Positions 33,917 through 41,949 of a stretch of DNA of 64,000 nucleotides are shown piece by piece. The stretch covers positions 2,624,225 through 2,688,224 of the forward strand of contig CP070825.1 of NCBI GenBank assembly GCA_020344415.1, given 5' to 3'. A program made the translations under genes and the position numbers. Every line of letters begins with the position of its first letter. Position 1 is the first letter of the stretch. This stretch comes from Candidatus Aminicenantota bacterium (GTDB lineage Bacteria > Acidobacteriota > Aminicenantia > Aminicenantales > Aminicenantaceae). The notes beneath the pieces were generated by a model, which saw only the letters and a list, made by a program, of their open reading frames with translations, did no database searches and was not told the DNA's origin.

Positions 33917-34843
33917 GTGAAGATACTCATAGTTGAAGATGACGTAACTTTTTGTGAATCTATCAAAAAGGATATTGTTGATTGGGGATACGAGGCCATA
34001 TCAGCAAATAACGGTAAAGAAGCGTGGCAACTCATTGAAAATGAAGACGTTCGTCTTGCAATCTTGGACACAAAGATAAGTGACATAGATGGGTTTGAGC
34101 TGTGCCGGAAGATTCGCAGAGATATCCAAGAAAAAAAAATAAAAAATAATTATATAATCTTGCTCATAGATGAAGGCCGGAAAGATGATATTGCCAAGGG
34201 ACTCTCAATGGGAGCTGATGATTACTTAACGAGGCCTTTCGATTTTTTCGAATTGAAAGTCCGGATTCAGAATGGCGAGCGCATCATCAAACTCGAAGAC
34301 AGCTGTAAAAGATTAGCTACTTACGATCCTCTGACAAAATTGCTAAACAGGAATAAAATCCTCGAATTTCTCAGTGATGAGCTCAATCGCGGCTGGAGGC
34401 ACAACCACCCCACAGGGGTAATCATGGCTGATATTGACCATTTTAAAAAGTTCAATGATACATACGGTCACTCCACTGGTGACGCTATTCTTGTCCATGT
34501 CGCATTACGAATAAAAAAAACAATTCGGCCTTATGATAAGGCTGGACGATATGGTGGAGACGAAGTGCTCATTGTTCTTCCCAACTGCAGCCAAGATAAC
34601 CTGAAACGGGTTGCAGAACGTCTTCGCCGTGCTCTATCAGAGACAAAAATCAAAACAAAAGCAGGTACTCATAATATTACTCTCAGCCTGGGTGGAGCCT
34701 CATCAGAGATTTCACCTGATGTATCTGCAAACGATCTTATCCAATCCAGCGATAATGCTCTTTTATTAGCTAAAAGAAAGGGCCGTAACTGGGCCGTATT
34801 CGCTAAAACTCTTCACGACTCTTTCAATGATGCCAGCCCTTAA
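33917..34843 (+). CDS. Receiver-GGDEF diguanylate cyclase response regulator (paralogue 1)
   Basis: The 308-residue protein has an N-terminal receiver (1-120; D8/D9 acidic pair, phosphoacceptor D51 in RLAILDTK) and a GGDEF domain (about 140-300). GGDEV lies at 213-217, with the inhibitory RxxD (R204-D207) five residues before it, so it should make c-di-GMP with product inhibition. Two receiver switch residues are unusual: Thr is Ile (YIILLID) and the conserved Lys is Arg (YLTRPF). It starts at GTG. The paralogue at 35965 has the same layout, and both have the conserved upstream motif. Confidence 0.93.
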   Translation: MKILIVEDDVTFCESIKKDIVDWGYEAISANNGKEAWQLIENEDVRLAILDTKISDIDGFELCRKIRRDIQEKKIKNNYIILLIDEGRKDDIAKGLSMGADDYLTRPFDFFELKVRIQNGERIIKLEDSCKRLATYDPLTKLLNRNKILEFLSDELNRGWRHNHPTGVIMADIDHFKKFNDTYGHSTGDAILVHVALRIKKTIRPYDKAGRYGGDEVLIVLPNCSQDNLKRVAERLRRALSETKIKTKAGTHNITLSLGGASSEISPDVSANDLIQSSDNALLLAKRKGRNWAVFAKTLHDSFNDASP

Positions 34844-34870
34844 ATTGAAATAGTTCTAAGATCACAAAAA

Positions 34871-35785
34871 TTATTTTTCTAATGATGTAGTCAGTTGTCC
34901 TAAATATCTTTTACCCACCTCTTCAGATCCGTCTTTTATCTTCATCACCCCACATATGTAATTCTCAATCCTGGCCAGATAAATATTATGGTAATAACGG
35001 TCTCTGAGATGATACCCTTGAGGGATTTTCTGAAAGCTATCTCGGCTTTTGGCATCTAGATATTGTTTTAACATTCTCAGTGCTTCTTCTCCGCTCTTAC
35101 CTTCAATGAAGAAACAGTCAAATTCTAAATCTTCAAGCCTATAGTTAGCGACATAACCATTATGGAGAAAGCTGTAACCCATGAAATTGTGGAGGATATA
35201 TTTTTCGCTGTTCTGGATAAGCCCTGCTTTGGGGAAAAGTGTGAGAATCTGGGGAAGGGTTTCCTTATCTTTGACTCTATTCGCAATTTCCAGAGAAAAT
35301 AGTTTTAAGGACTCCTCTGATTTCTCGTTGCAGTCAAAGCAGAGAAGCTTGATATAGTATTTTCCAACAATAAAATTCAGAACGTCTTCTTCCAGATATC
35401 CTTGGTTCCCTATTGAAATAAATTTGCTATCAGGGAATCGTTCTGCACTGTAGATCCCAAAGGAATTCTTCCCGCTTCCCATATCATAGATCTCTATGGT
35501 TATGGATGCACCCTGATCTGGCTTTTCGTACTGGCCGACGATCAATTCCTTAAAGTCATAAGCCAGGTAAATCTCTGCAGCTCCGTTGATGTATTCGTAA
35601 AGCGTCTCAGGAAGGTAATTTTGGGGAGCTTCGGAAAACTTCCAAGATTTAATCTCGGGCAAAATCGAGCGAAGGGCGGAATCAATCTGTGTATCCAGAT
35701 TAATTTCGGCCATACCAAAGAAAGAAAAAAATAAGATAGAGATAAAAAAGCCTTTGAGTGTATTATGTGCTAAAGAATTTCTCAT
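34871..35785 (-). CDS. DUF6599-like exported protein
   Basis: ATG 35785 is chosen because GGGAG lies upstream and the product then opens with a signal peptide (MRNSLAHNTLKGFFISILFF, ending near GMAE). The mature part of about 280 residues has SWKFSEAPQNYLPETLYEYI, NGAAEIYLAYDFKEL, then IEIYDMGSGKNSFGIYSAER, a pattern I associate with DUF6599 proteins common in Acidobacteriota. Function is unknown. An ATG 43 codons upstream is in frame but overlaps motif copy D. It lies between the two receiver-GGDEF genes. Confidence 0.7.
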   Translation of the reverse strand: MRNSLAHNTLKGFFISILFFSFFGMAEINLDTQIDSALRSILPEIKSWKFSEAPQNYLPETLYEYINGAAEIYLAYDFKELIVGQYEKPDQGASITIEIYDMGSGKNSFGIYSAERFPDSKFISIGNQGYLEEDVLNFIVGKYYIKLLCFDCNEKSEESLKLFSLEIANRVKDKETLPQILTLFPKAGLIQNSEKYILHNFMGYSFLHNGYVANYRLEDLEFDCFFIEGKSGEEALRMLKQYLDAKSRDSFQKIPQGYHLRDRYYHNIYLARIENYICGVMKIKDGSEEVGKRYLGQLTTSLEK

Positions 35786-35872
35786 CCTGACAACTCCCTT
35801 CATTAGTTTTAGATATTTCAATATAAGCTTCAAAATCATTTTTGACAAGTTAAAAATTGCAGGAATGAATTT

Positions 35873-35903
35873 CACCCCCTCATTCACCTGAAAGGGCGAT
35901 TGA
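35873..35903 (+). promoter_or_regulatory. Conserved CACCCC-N19-GATTGA motif, copy D (upstream of second receiver-GGDEF gene)
   Basis: CACCCC 35873-35878 and GATTGA 35898-35903 flank 19 nt with interior TTCACCT. TTGACA lies at 35842-35847, but its expected -10 position overlaps the motif and is poor. The motif ends 61 nt before ATG 35965, the same distance as copy A. Confidence 0.7.
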
Positions 35904-35964
35904 CCACTGTGCACCTTGATTCACTAAGATTAAGAAAAAGAAAAACCAAATCAAAGTATTGATT

Positions 35965-36891
35965 ATGAAAGTACTCATAGCCGAAGATGACTTTGCTTTC
36001 TGTCAGTCACTAGAAGAAGATATCAAAGAATGGGGATACCAAGTCTTCACCGCAAATAACGGTAAAGAGGCTTGGAAAATCATAGAAAATGACGAAATTC
36101 GTCTGGCCATCTTGGACTCTATGATAAGCAATATTGATGGGTTTGAGCTTTGTCGGAAGATTCGTCGAAATATTCAAGAAAACAAATCTAAAAATACCTA
36201 CATAATTTTACTCATAAACAAAGATCGGAAGGACGACAAAGTTAAAGGACTCTCAGTGGGGGCTGATGATTATTTGGCAAAACCCTTTGACTTCCTTGAC
36301 CTGAGAATTCGAATCCAAAATGGTGAACGCATCATCAAAATTGAAGATAGTTTTAAAATATTAGCAACCTACGATCGCCTCACAAAATTGTTAACCCGGA
36401 CTAGAATCATTGAATTCCTGAGCGAGGAACTCAATCGCGGTTGGAGGGGAAATCACCCCACAGGTCTCATTATGGCCGATATTGACCGCTTTAAACAGGT
36501 TAATGACACTTATGGGCACTCTACTGGTGACGATATGCTTATCGAAGTAGCTTCGCGCATAAAAAAAGCAATTCGACCCTATGATAAGGCCGGACGATAT
36601 GGTGGAGATGAAATACTTCTGGTTCTTCCAAACTGTAGCCTGAGCAACTTAAGAGCAGTTACAGATCGCCTTCGTCACACTGTATCTGAGAAAAAAATGA
36701 AGACCGAAGAGGCAATTCTGGAAGTCAGTCTCAGCTTTGGCGCAACGTCATCCGAAATCTCATCTGAAGCCTCTGTAGATGACCTTATCAAGACCAGCGA
36801 TAACGCTCTTTTATTAGCCAAAAAAAAGGGGCGCAATTGGGCTGTAGTTGCCAAGACTGTTTATAGCCCATTTAGTTCAAACCATAAGTAG
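35965..36891 (+). CDS. Receiver-GGDEF diguanylate cyclase response regulator (paralogue 2)
   Basis: This 308-residue paralogue of 33917-34843 has a receiver with D51 (RLAILDSM), the conserved Lys retained (YLAKPF), and the Thr switch residue again replaced by Ile (IILLIN). The GGDEF domain has GGDEI at 213-217 with RPYD as inhibitory site. It should be an active cyclase under phosphorelay control. ATG 35965 is preferred over TTG 35959. No histidine kinase is adjacent to either paralogue, so both are orphans in this window. Confidence 0.93.
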   Translation: MKVLIAEDDFAFCQSLEEDIKEWGYQVFTANNGKEAWKIIENDEIRLAILDSMISNIDGFELCRKIRRNIQENKSKNTYIILLINKDRKDDKVKGLSVGADDYLAKPFDFLDLRIRIQNGERIIKIEDSFKILATYDRLTKLLTRTRIIEFLSEELNRGWRGNHPTGLIMADIDRFKQVNDTYGHSTGDDMLIEVASRIKKAIRPYDKAGRYGGDEILLVLPNCSLSNLRAVTDRLRHTVSEKKMKTEEAILEVSLSFGATSSEISSEASVDDLIKTSDNALLLAKKKGRNWAVVAKTVYSPFSSNHK

Positions 36892-37103
36892 AAGCAGTCA
36901 CAAAAAAGCAAAAAATTTTCCCAGAGTTTTAAAAAACAATTCCTTTTTCTTTTTTCTCCAAGCTCTATCCCAAGAGAATACTATGTTTGCCATAGTCAAA
37001 ACTAAGAGGAAACAACATAAAAAGAAATAAAAATGAGAGGAAAGAAGGCCGGCAATTTTGGGTGAGTTGACATCATTATAGAAGAGGAGTAGTTTTAAAT
37101 AAG

Positions 37104-38000
37104 ATGGCCCCATCAAAAGTAGCTGTTATCAGAGGTAAGGGAGTCCTTGTACAAGGGGGAGATATCCATCAAAAAAAACTGGAAAGTATGTACAATAGAG
37201 GTATTCAGGTTCTGGCAGATCAGCAAAACTCAGCAGATGCTCTAAGCCTCCTATTCAAGAAAAATGACAGAGTGGGCATAAAAATAAACACTATTGCTGG
37301 AAGAAAGTTATCCTCCCGCCCGGAAGTATCCTTTGCTCTAGCAAATCTGCTTGAAAAGTCCGGAATCTATCAGCGAAACATAATCATTTGGGACAGAACA
37401 AACAGGGAATTGAACGATGCAGGGTATATCCTGAGTCTGAATCGAAGCGGGTTCAAGGTTTTCGGGACAGATACGGAAGGCGTCGGTTATAGTGATGAGC
37501 TCGTTTCCCATCTGAATATCGGAAGTCTATTCTCCCTGATTCAATCCCGAATAGTAACCTCTTCCATAAGCCTCGCAGTTTTGAAAGACCATGGAATGGC
37601 AGGAGTGACAGCGGGAATGAAAAACTACTTTGGAGCTATCCATAATCCTAATAAATATCATGACTTTAGCTGCAATCCATTCATAGCTGAACTATTTGAG
37701 ACAAATTACATAAGAAAAAAACATAGACTCTCTATCTTGGATAGCCTAATCGTACAATACCATAAGGGTCCATCCTTCCATTCCCGCTGGGCTAAAAAAT
37801 ATGAAGCTCTCATTTTCAGCCTTGATCCAGTGGCCGCGGATTTTGTGGGCTGGCAACTCATTGAAAAATTCAGGTCTGAGAACGGCCTTCCTTCCCTGAA
37901 AGAAGAAAAGAGAGAACCTGTTTATTTAAAAACAGCAGAAAAAATGGGTTTGGGAAATGCCCGTCTCGGTAACATCCACTTAATAGAAGAGGAAGTATGA
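37104..38000 (+). CDS. DUF362 family protein
   Basis: The 298-residue protein matches DUF362: VGIKINTIAGRKLSSRPEVS, IIIWDRTNRELNDAGY, then LAVLKDHGMAGVTAGMKNYF and LSILDSLIVQYHKGPSFH with DPVAADFVGW. DUF362 is often joined to ferredoxin domains, but no Cys cluster is seen here. The family's role is not settled. It begins a co-directional group with an AmrS-type radical SAM gene and a membrane spermidine-synthase-like gene. The preceding 212 nt hold no clear gene. Confidence 0.82.
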   Translation: MAPSKVAVIRGKGVLVQGGDIHQKKLESMYNRGIQVLADQQNSADALSLLFKKNDRVGIKINTIAGRKLSSRPEVSFALANLLEKSGIYQRNIIIWDRTNRELNDAGYILSLNRSGFKVFGTDTEGVGYSDELVSHLNIGSLFSLIQSRIVTSSISLAVLKDHGMAGVTAGMKNYFGAIHNPNKYHDFSCNPFIAELFETNYIRKKHRLSILDSLIVQYHKGPSFHSRWAKKYEALIFSLDPVAADFVGWQLIEKFRSENGLPSLKEEKREPVYLKTAEKMGLGNARLGNIHLIEEEV

Positions 38001-38059
38001 ATAGATTTAACAAGCATCTTTTTTTCTATGAAGACGAAAAAAAGTTTGTTTTAAAAGAT

Positions 38060-38088
38060 TTAATCTTCTCCTTAAACCGTTCTATAAT
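38060..38088 (+). promoter_or_regulatory. Possible promoter of the radical SAM gene
   Basis: TATAAT at 38083-38088 is perfect, with a weak -35 (TTAATC, 38060-38065, 17 nt away). Initiation near 38095 would be about three bases before the ATG at 38098, which has no Shine-Dalgarno sequence. Confidence 0.4.
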
Positions 38089-38097
38089 TAAAAAAAG

Positions 38098-39231
38098 ATG
38101 AAAAGGCGCCAGTTTTTTAAGACAACAGGTAGTGCCGGTCTTCTGGCAACAACCGGATTGATCCACAAATCTCCTCTGCTACTCATGGATCTCTATGCGT
38201 TCAACGGAAAAGCAAATCTATCCAAGGTCGAAGCCCGCTATTACAAAAAACATCCTGACAGGGAAATAGAATGCGTTCTCTGCCCTCGTTTCTGTAAACT
38301 GGGAGATAAAGAAAGAGGTTATTGTGGTGTCAGGGAAAATATGGGTGGCACATACTATACGCTAGTCTACGGGAAAGCGTGTACTGCCAATATCGATCCT
38401 ATAGAGAAAAAGCCTCTTTTTCATTTTTTTCCAAAAAGCGATGCTCTTTCTATTGCAACGGCAGGTTGTAATGTAAACTGTAAGTTCTGTCAAAACTGGG
38501 AAATATCCCAGGTAAGGCCTGAGCAGATTCAACATTTTGATTTTCCTCCAAGTTCGGTTGTAGAATTCGCTCAGAAACACAAGAGTCCAATTATTGCTTA
38601 TACATACAGCGAACCTGTAATCTTCTATGAATATATGTATGACACCTCCATCGAAGCCAGGAAAAAAAGCATAAAGAGTGTGGTCATCACAGGGGGCCAT
38701 ATCAACCCTGAACCCATGGAAGAGCTGACTAAGGTTGTAGATGCAATAAAGATTGATCTAAAAGCTTTCTCGCAAGATTTTTATACAACTTATGTCCAAG
38801 GAGAGCTGCAGCCTGTTCTCGAGGCTATAAAAATTGTCCATAATAAACAAATCTGGCTAGAAATAGTCTATCTGGTTATCCCCACCCTGAATGATAGCCC
38901 AAAAGAAATCCGAAGCCTGGCCCAGTGGATCATGAAGGAAATCGGACCTGATGTACCTCTCCATTTTTCCCGCTTTCATCCTACGTATCTAGTAAAGAAT
39001 CTTCCCCAAACTCCTGAATCCATTCTAGAAAGAGCAAGGAAAGTGGCGCTTGAAGAAGGGCTGCATTATGTCTATATTGGCAATATCTGGGGTCACAAAG
39101 CTGAAAGCACTTTTTGTCCAAAGTGCAAAAACAACGTTATCCCCAGAAGAGGCTTCGAAGTAGGGAAAATCGAGCTCAACCAGGGGAGATGTAAATTCTG
39201 CAATACCCTCATTCCAGGAATCTGGACTTGA
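38098..39231 (+). CDS. AmmeMemoRadiSam-type radical SAM protein with Tat-like N-terminus
   Basis: The radical SAM cluster is C124-x3-C128-x2-C131 (AGCNVNCKFCQNWE), in a PflA-like domain. Extra Cys pairs lie N-terminally (CVLCPRFC, GYCGV) and at the C-terminus (CPKCKNN, CKFCNT), the latter probably binding zinc. The family matches the AmrS enzymes of the AmmeMemoRadiSam group, whose reaction is unknown. The chain begins MKRRQFFKTTGSAGLLATTG, which resembles a twin-arginine signal and is unexpected for a SAM enzyme. Partners AMMECR1 and Memo are not adjacent; DUF362 precedes it. Confidence 0.85.
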   Translation: MKRRQFFKTTGSAGLLATTGLIHKSPLLLMDLYAFNGKANLSKVEARYYKKHPDREIECVLCPRFCKLGDKERGYCGVRENMGGTYYTLVYGKACTANIDPIEKKPLFHFFPKSDALSIATAGCNVNCKFCQNWEISQVRPEQIQHFDFPPSSVVEFAQKHKSPIIAYTYSEPVIFYEYMYDTSIEARKKSIKSVVITGGHINPEPMEELTKVVDAIKIDLKAFSQDFYTTYVQGELQPVLEAIKIVHNKQIWLEIVYLVIPTLNDSPKEIRSLAQWIMKEIGPDVPLHFSRFHPTYLVKNLPQTPESILERARKVALEEGLHYVYIGNIWGHKAESTFCPKCKNNVIPRRGFEVGKIELNQGRCKFCNTLIPGIWT

Positions 39232-41363
39232 AATATTTTCTTCCTCCATTTCTTTTAGGCTTTATCGCCCTCTCCTTTCAGATTTTTCTGATGAGAGAAT
39301 TCTCTGTCCATTTCTATGGTAACGAAATCACATTTGGCCTCATCATCGCTGCCTGGCTTCTCTGGGGAGGGATAGGAAGCATTTCTGCCTCCAAACGGAA
39401 ATTTAACCTCACAAGACTCCCGCATATTTATTATGCGACTATCCTATTTTTTCCTCTGTGTCTCATTGTGCTCAGGTTTTCCCGATATATTCTGAAAATC
39501 CTCCCTGGGGAGATCACAGGAATCATTCCGATGCTCGTCTTCTCGCTCGCTCTATCCTTATTTATCAGCTCTCCTTTGGGAATACTTTTTGTTTTCAATG
39601 TCCACTTTCAAAAGGGAAATCTTCCTCAGGTTTATTTCCTCGAATCCTTGGGATCTGCTACAGGGGGACTCATTGTCTATTTTTTCTTAATCCCCTTTTT
39701 TTCCAACTGGCAGGGAGCTGCAATCGTAGGGGCATCGGCCGCTCTTTTGATTTTCTTAATTTCAAAAAAGCAGGAACAAATATTCTTTCTTATCTTTGTC
39801 TTGTTGCTCCTTGGGGCATTCAGCTTCTTTGATTTCTACAGCCAAAAACTCTACTGGAAGCCTTTCAATCTAATAAAAAGCAAGGACAGTCCATACGGGA
39901 AGCTTCAGCTCTTAAAAACTAGGGAACAAATTTCTCTATATAACAACAGCTTTCTTGTCTATTCCTATCCTGATTTAGCTTCATCTGAGGAGGCCGTCCA
40001 TTTTGCTCTTCTCCAAAATCTCGACGCTGAAAAGGTTCTGCTTGTAGGTGGAGGAGCTGGTGGAGGGCTGAAAGAAATCCTGAAATATCCTCAAATAGAG
40101 GTTGATTATGTAGAGCTGGACCCTCAAATCATTCGATTTTCCCTCGAATTTTTGCCTGAGGAAGAGCAAAGATTATTGAAAAATAAAAAAATCCATATCT
40201 TCTATCATGATGGAAGGGCATTTCTCAGAAAAAGTAAGAAAAAATATGACATTATCATCCTAAACCTCCCTGAACCCGCCACTGCGCAGATCAATCGCTT
40301 TTACACAAAAGAATTCTTCAATGCTGTCAGAGAGAGGCTCTCAACGCGTGGTGTTTTCTCTTTCCGTGTTCCCTCTGCAGAAAACTATATCAGCCTCGAG
40401 CTTCAGAACTTCCTATCCTCGCTGTATCATACCCTCAAAGAAGTATTTCCTTTTATTGAGATTATCCCGGGCGAGTCAAATATCTTTCTTGCCTCCGCCT
40501 TTCCTGTATCTATAAAAAATGAGGAGCTCAGTCAAAAAATTGAAAAATTGAACCTTCAGACACGCTATATAACTCCTCATCTCCTATTATCGCGTCTGAA
40601 CCCGCTTAGAGTCGACCTGTTGAAGGAAAAGGTTTCAAGCGGAGAAAAAACAATAAATCTAGACTTTTCCCCTATCAGCTATTTTTACAATTCCGTTTTA
40701 TGGAGCACTCAATTTAAAGGACTGGAAAGGAACATATTTTCTTTCTTCTCCAAAATTCATTCATTCTGGCTCCTGGACCTTCCTCTGCTTCTTTTCCTTT
40801 CTTTTCTTGCACTATTGTGGCTGAGAAGAAAAAAGTCAACTTTCTTTCTGACGCCTTTGGCCGTGATGGGCTTTACATCAATAGTGGCAGAAATAATCGT
40901 CATAATCGCCTTCCAATCTCTCTACGGTTATCTCTATCAGAGCATTGCTCTGCTGCTTGCTTCTTTTATGGCTGGTCTTACCCTGGGTTCTTATCGAGGA
41001 AAAAAAAGGAAAAAAATTTACTTTAGCCAACTTCTCTTCATCCAGTTAGGCTTCATCATTCTTTTGTCCCTCCTTCATCTTTCTTTAAAAATTCATCCTC
41101 CTGAAACAGTTTTCTTTGCTTTTCTTCTTATCCTTGGCTTTTTAGGAGGAGATTTATTCGTTGTCTCCAATCATCTCTTCTTAAAAGAAAAGAAAAACTA
41201 CGGTTTGGGCTACGGATTAGACTTGTTGGGCTCTTTCTTTGGAGCACTGGCCACTTCCTCTATTCTTATTCCTCTAATAGGGCTCCCTCTCGTTTCAAGA
41301 TATCTTATCCTTATAAACTCTTTTTGCTTTCTTTTTCTGTTAGCTGGATGGAGAAAATTATAA
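39228..41363 (+). CDS. Membrane protein fused to a spermidine-synthase-like methyltransferase-fold domain
   Basis: The 711-residue protein has about seven N-terminal membrane helices (1-205), a spermidine-synthase-like domain (about 210-430) with VLLVGGGAGGGLKEIL and VDYVELDPQII, and about six further C-terminal helices (515-710). This is the 'fused spermidine synthase / major-facilitator-like' type. Whether it makes polyamines is unknown; the D in YDIIILNLPEP matches the expected catalytic region. It starts at TTG overlapping the radical SAM stop by four bases, so expression is coupled. Confidence 0.8.
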   Translation: MKYFLPPFLLGFIALSFQIFLMREFSVHFYGNEITFGLIIAAWLLWGGIGSISASKRKFNLTRLPHIYYATILFFPLCLIVLRFSRYILKILPGEITGIIPMLVFSLALSLFISSPLGILFVFNVHFQKGNLPQVYFLESLGSATGGLIVYFFLIPFFSNWQGAAIVGASAALLIFLISKKQEQIFFLIFVLLLLGAFSFFDFYSQKLYWKPFNLIKSKDSPYGKLQLLKTREQISLYNNSFLVYSYPDLASSEEAVHFALLQNLDAEKVLLVGGGAGGGLKEILKYPQIEVDYVELDPQIIRFSLEFLPEEEQRLLKNKKIHIFYHDGRAFLRKSKKKYDIIILNLPEPATAQINRFYTKEFFNAVRERLSTRGVFSFRVPSAENYISLELQNFLSSLYHTLKEVFPFIEIIPGESNIFLASAFPVSIKNEELSQKIEKLNLQTRYITPHLLLSRLNPLRVDLLKEKVSSGEKTINLDFSPISYFYNSVLWSTQFKGLERNIFSFFSKIHSFWLLDLPLLLFLSFLALLWLRRKKSTFFLTPLAVMGFTSIVAEIIVIIAFQSLYGYLYQSIALLLASFMAGLTLGSYRGKKRKKIYFSQLLFIQLGFIILLSLLHLSLKIHPPETVFFAFLLILGFLGGDLFVVSNHLFLKEKKNYGLGYGLDLLGSFFGALATSSILIPLIGLPLVSRYLILINSFCFLFLLAGWRKL

Positions 41364-41379
41364 ATTCTTGCAATTTTTC

Positions 41380-41451
41380 TTGACAGAAATCCCAAATTGT
41401 GATTTACTGTAAGGTAATTCACTTCCTTATTAATCCTATATTGATTATAGG
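41380..41451 (+). promoter_or_regulatory. Candidate promoter and two inverted repeats before the hdr/kor/flx cluster
   Basis: TTGACA (41380-41385) is followed 17 nt later by a weak -10 (TTTACT, 41403-41408). Overlapping it, GTGATTTAC (41399-41407) and GTAATTCAC (41414-41422) form an inverted repeat with one mismatch and a 6-nt spacer. Downstream, CCTATA (41435-41440) and TATAGG (41446-41451) form a second one. Either could be an operator controlling the thirteen-gene cluster. Confidence 0.45.
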
Positions 41452-41486
41452 GTAACTAGCTTTACGAACCAAGAAAGCGAACTACC

Positions 41487-41894
41487 ATGAGAATCAACCT
41501 CTCAAAAAAGAAAATTAAAGACCCTTTCGTCGTTAAAGTGCAAGAGTTAAGCGGCCAGAATCTCCTTGCCTGTTACCAGTGCGGCAAATGCTCTGCTGGC
41601 TGTCCTGCTGTTTCTCAAATGGATATTCTCCCCAATCAAATCATCCGCTATGCTCAACTCGGTTTTAAAGAGGAGCTACTCGAATCTAAGTCTATATGGA
41701 TCTGTGCATCCTGTATGACATGCAATTCCCGCTGTCCAAAGGGGATAAACATCGCTGAAGTCATCGAGGCTTTACGGCAAATATTACTCCGCAAAAGAGA
41801 AGATCATCTCAAAGTTGAAAAGCTTTCAGAAGCGGAGAAGAGCGATGTGCCGCCTATAGCCATGGTAAGCAGCATGAGGAAATTCACATCATAA
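41487..41894 (+). CDS. hdrC: Heterodisulfide reductase subunit C (HdrC-like)
   Basis: HdrC passes electrons between HdrA and HdrB through two [4Fe-4S] clusters. The 135-residue protein has both: CYQCGKCSAGCPA (about 29-41) and CASCMTCNSRCPKGI (about 73-87), each CxxCxxCxxxCP. The length and spacing match soluble HdrC. It is the first gene of the cluster, 56 nt before hdrB. The C-terminal tail (KAE-rich, ending MRKFTS) is not part of the known fold. Confidence 0.92.
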   Translation: MRINLSKKKIKDPFVVKVQELSGQNLLACYQCGKCSAGCPAVSQMDILPNQIIRYAQLGFKEELLESKSIWICASCMTCNSRCPKGINIAEVIEALRQILLRKREDHLKVEKLSEAEKSDVPPIAMVSSMRKFTS

Positions 41895-41949
41895 ATTTTA
41901 ATTATGATATATTATATTTTCATTAATACAAACAAAATAAGGAATCATA

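Noticed and set aside
36961..37030. Small open frame MFAIVKTKRKQHKKK between receiver-GGDEF and DUF362 genes
   Set aside because: It has only 15 codons, no clear ribosome-binding site and low-complexity composition.
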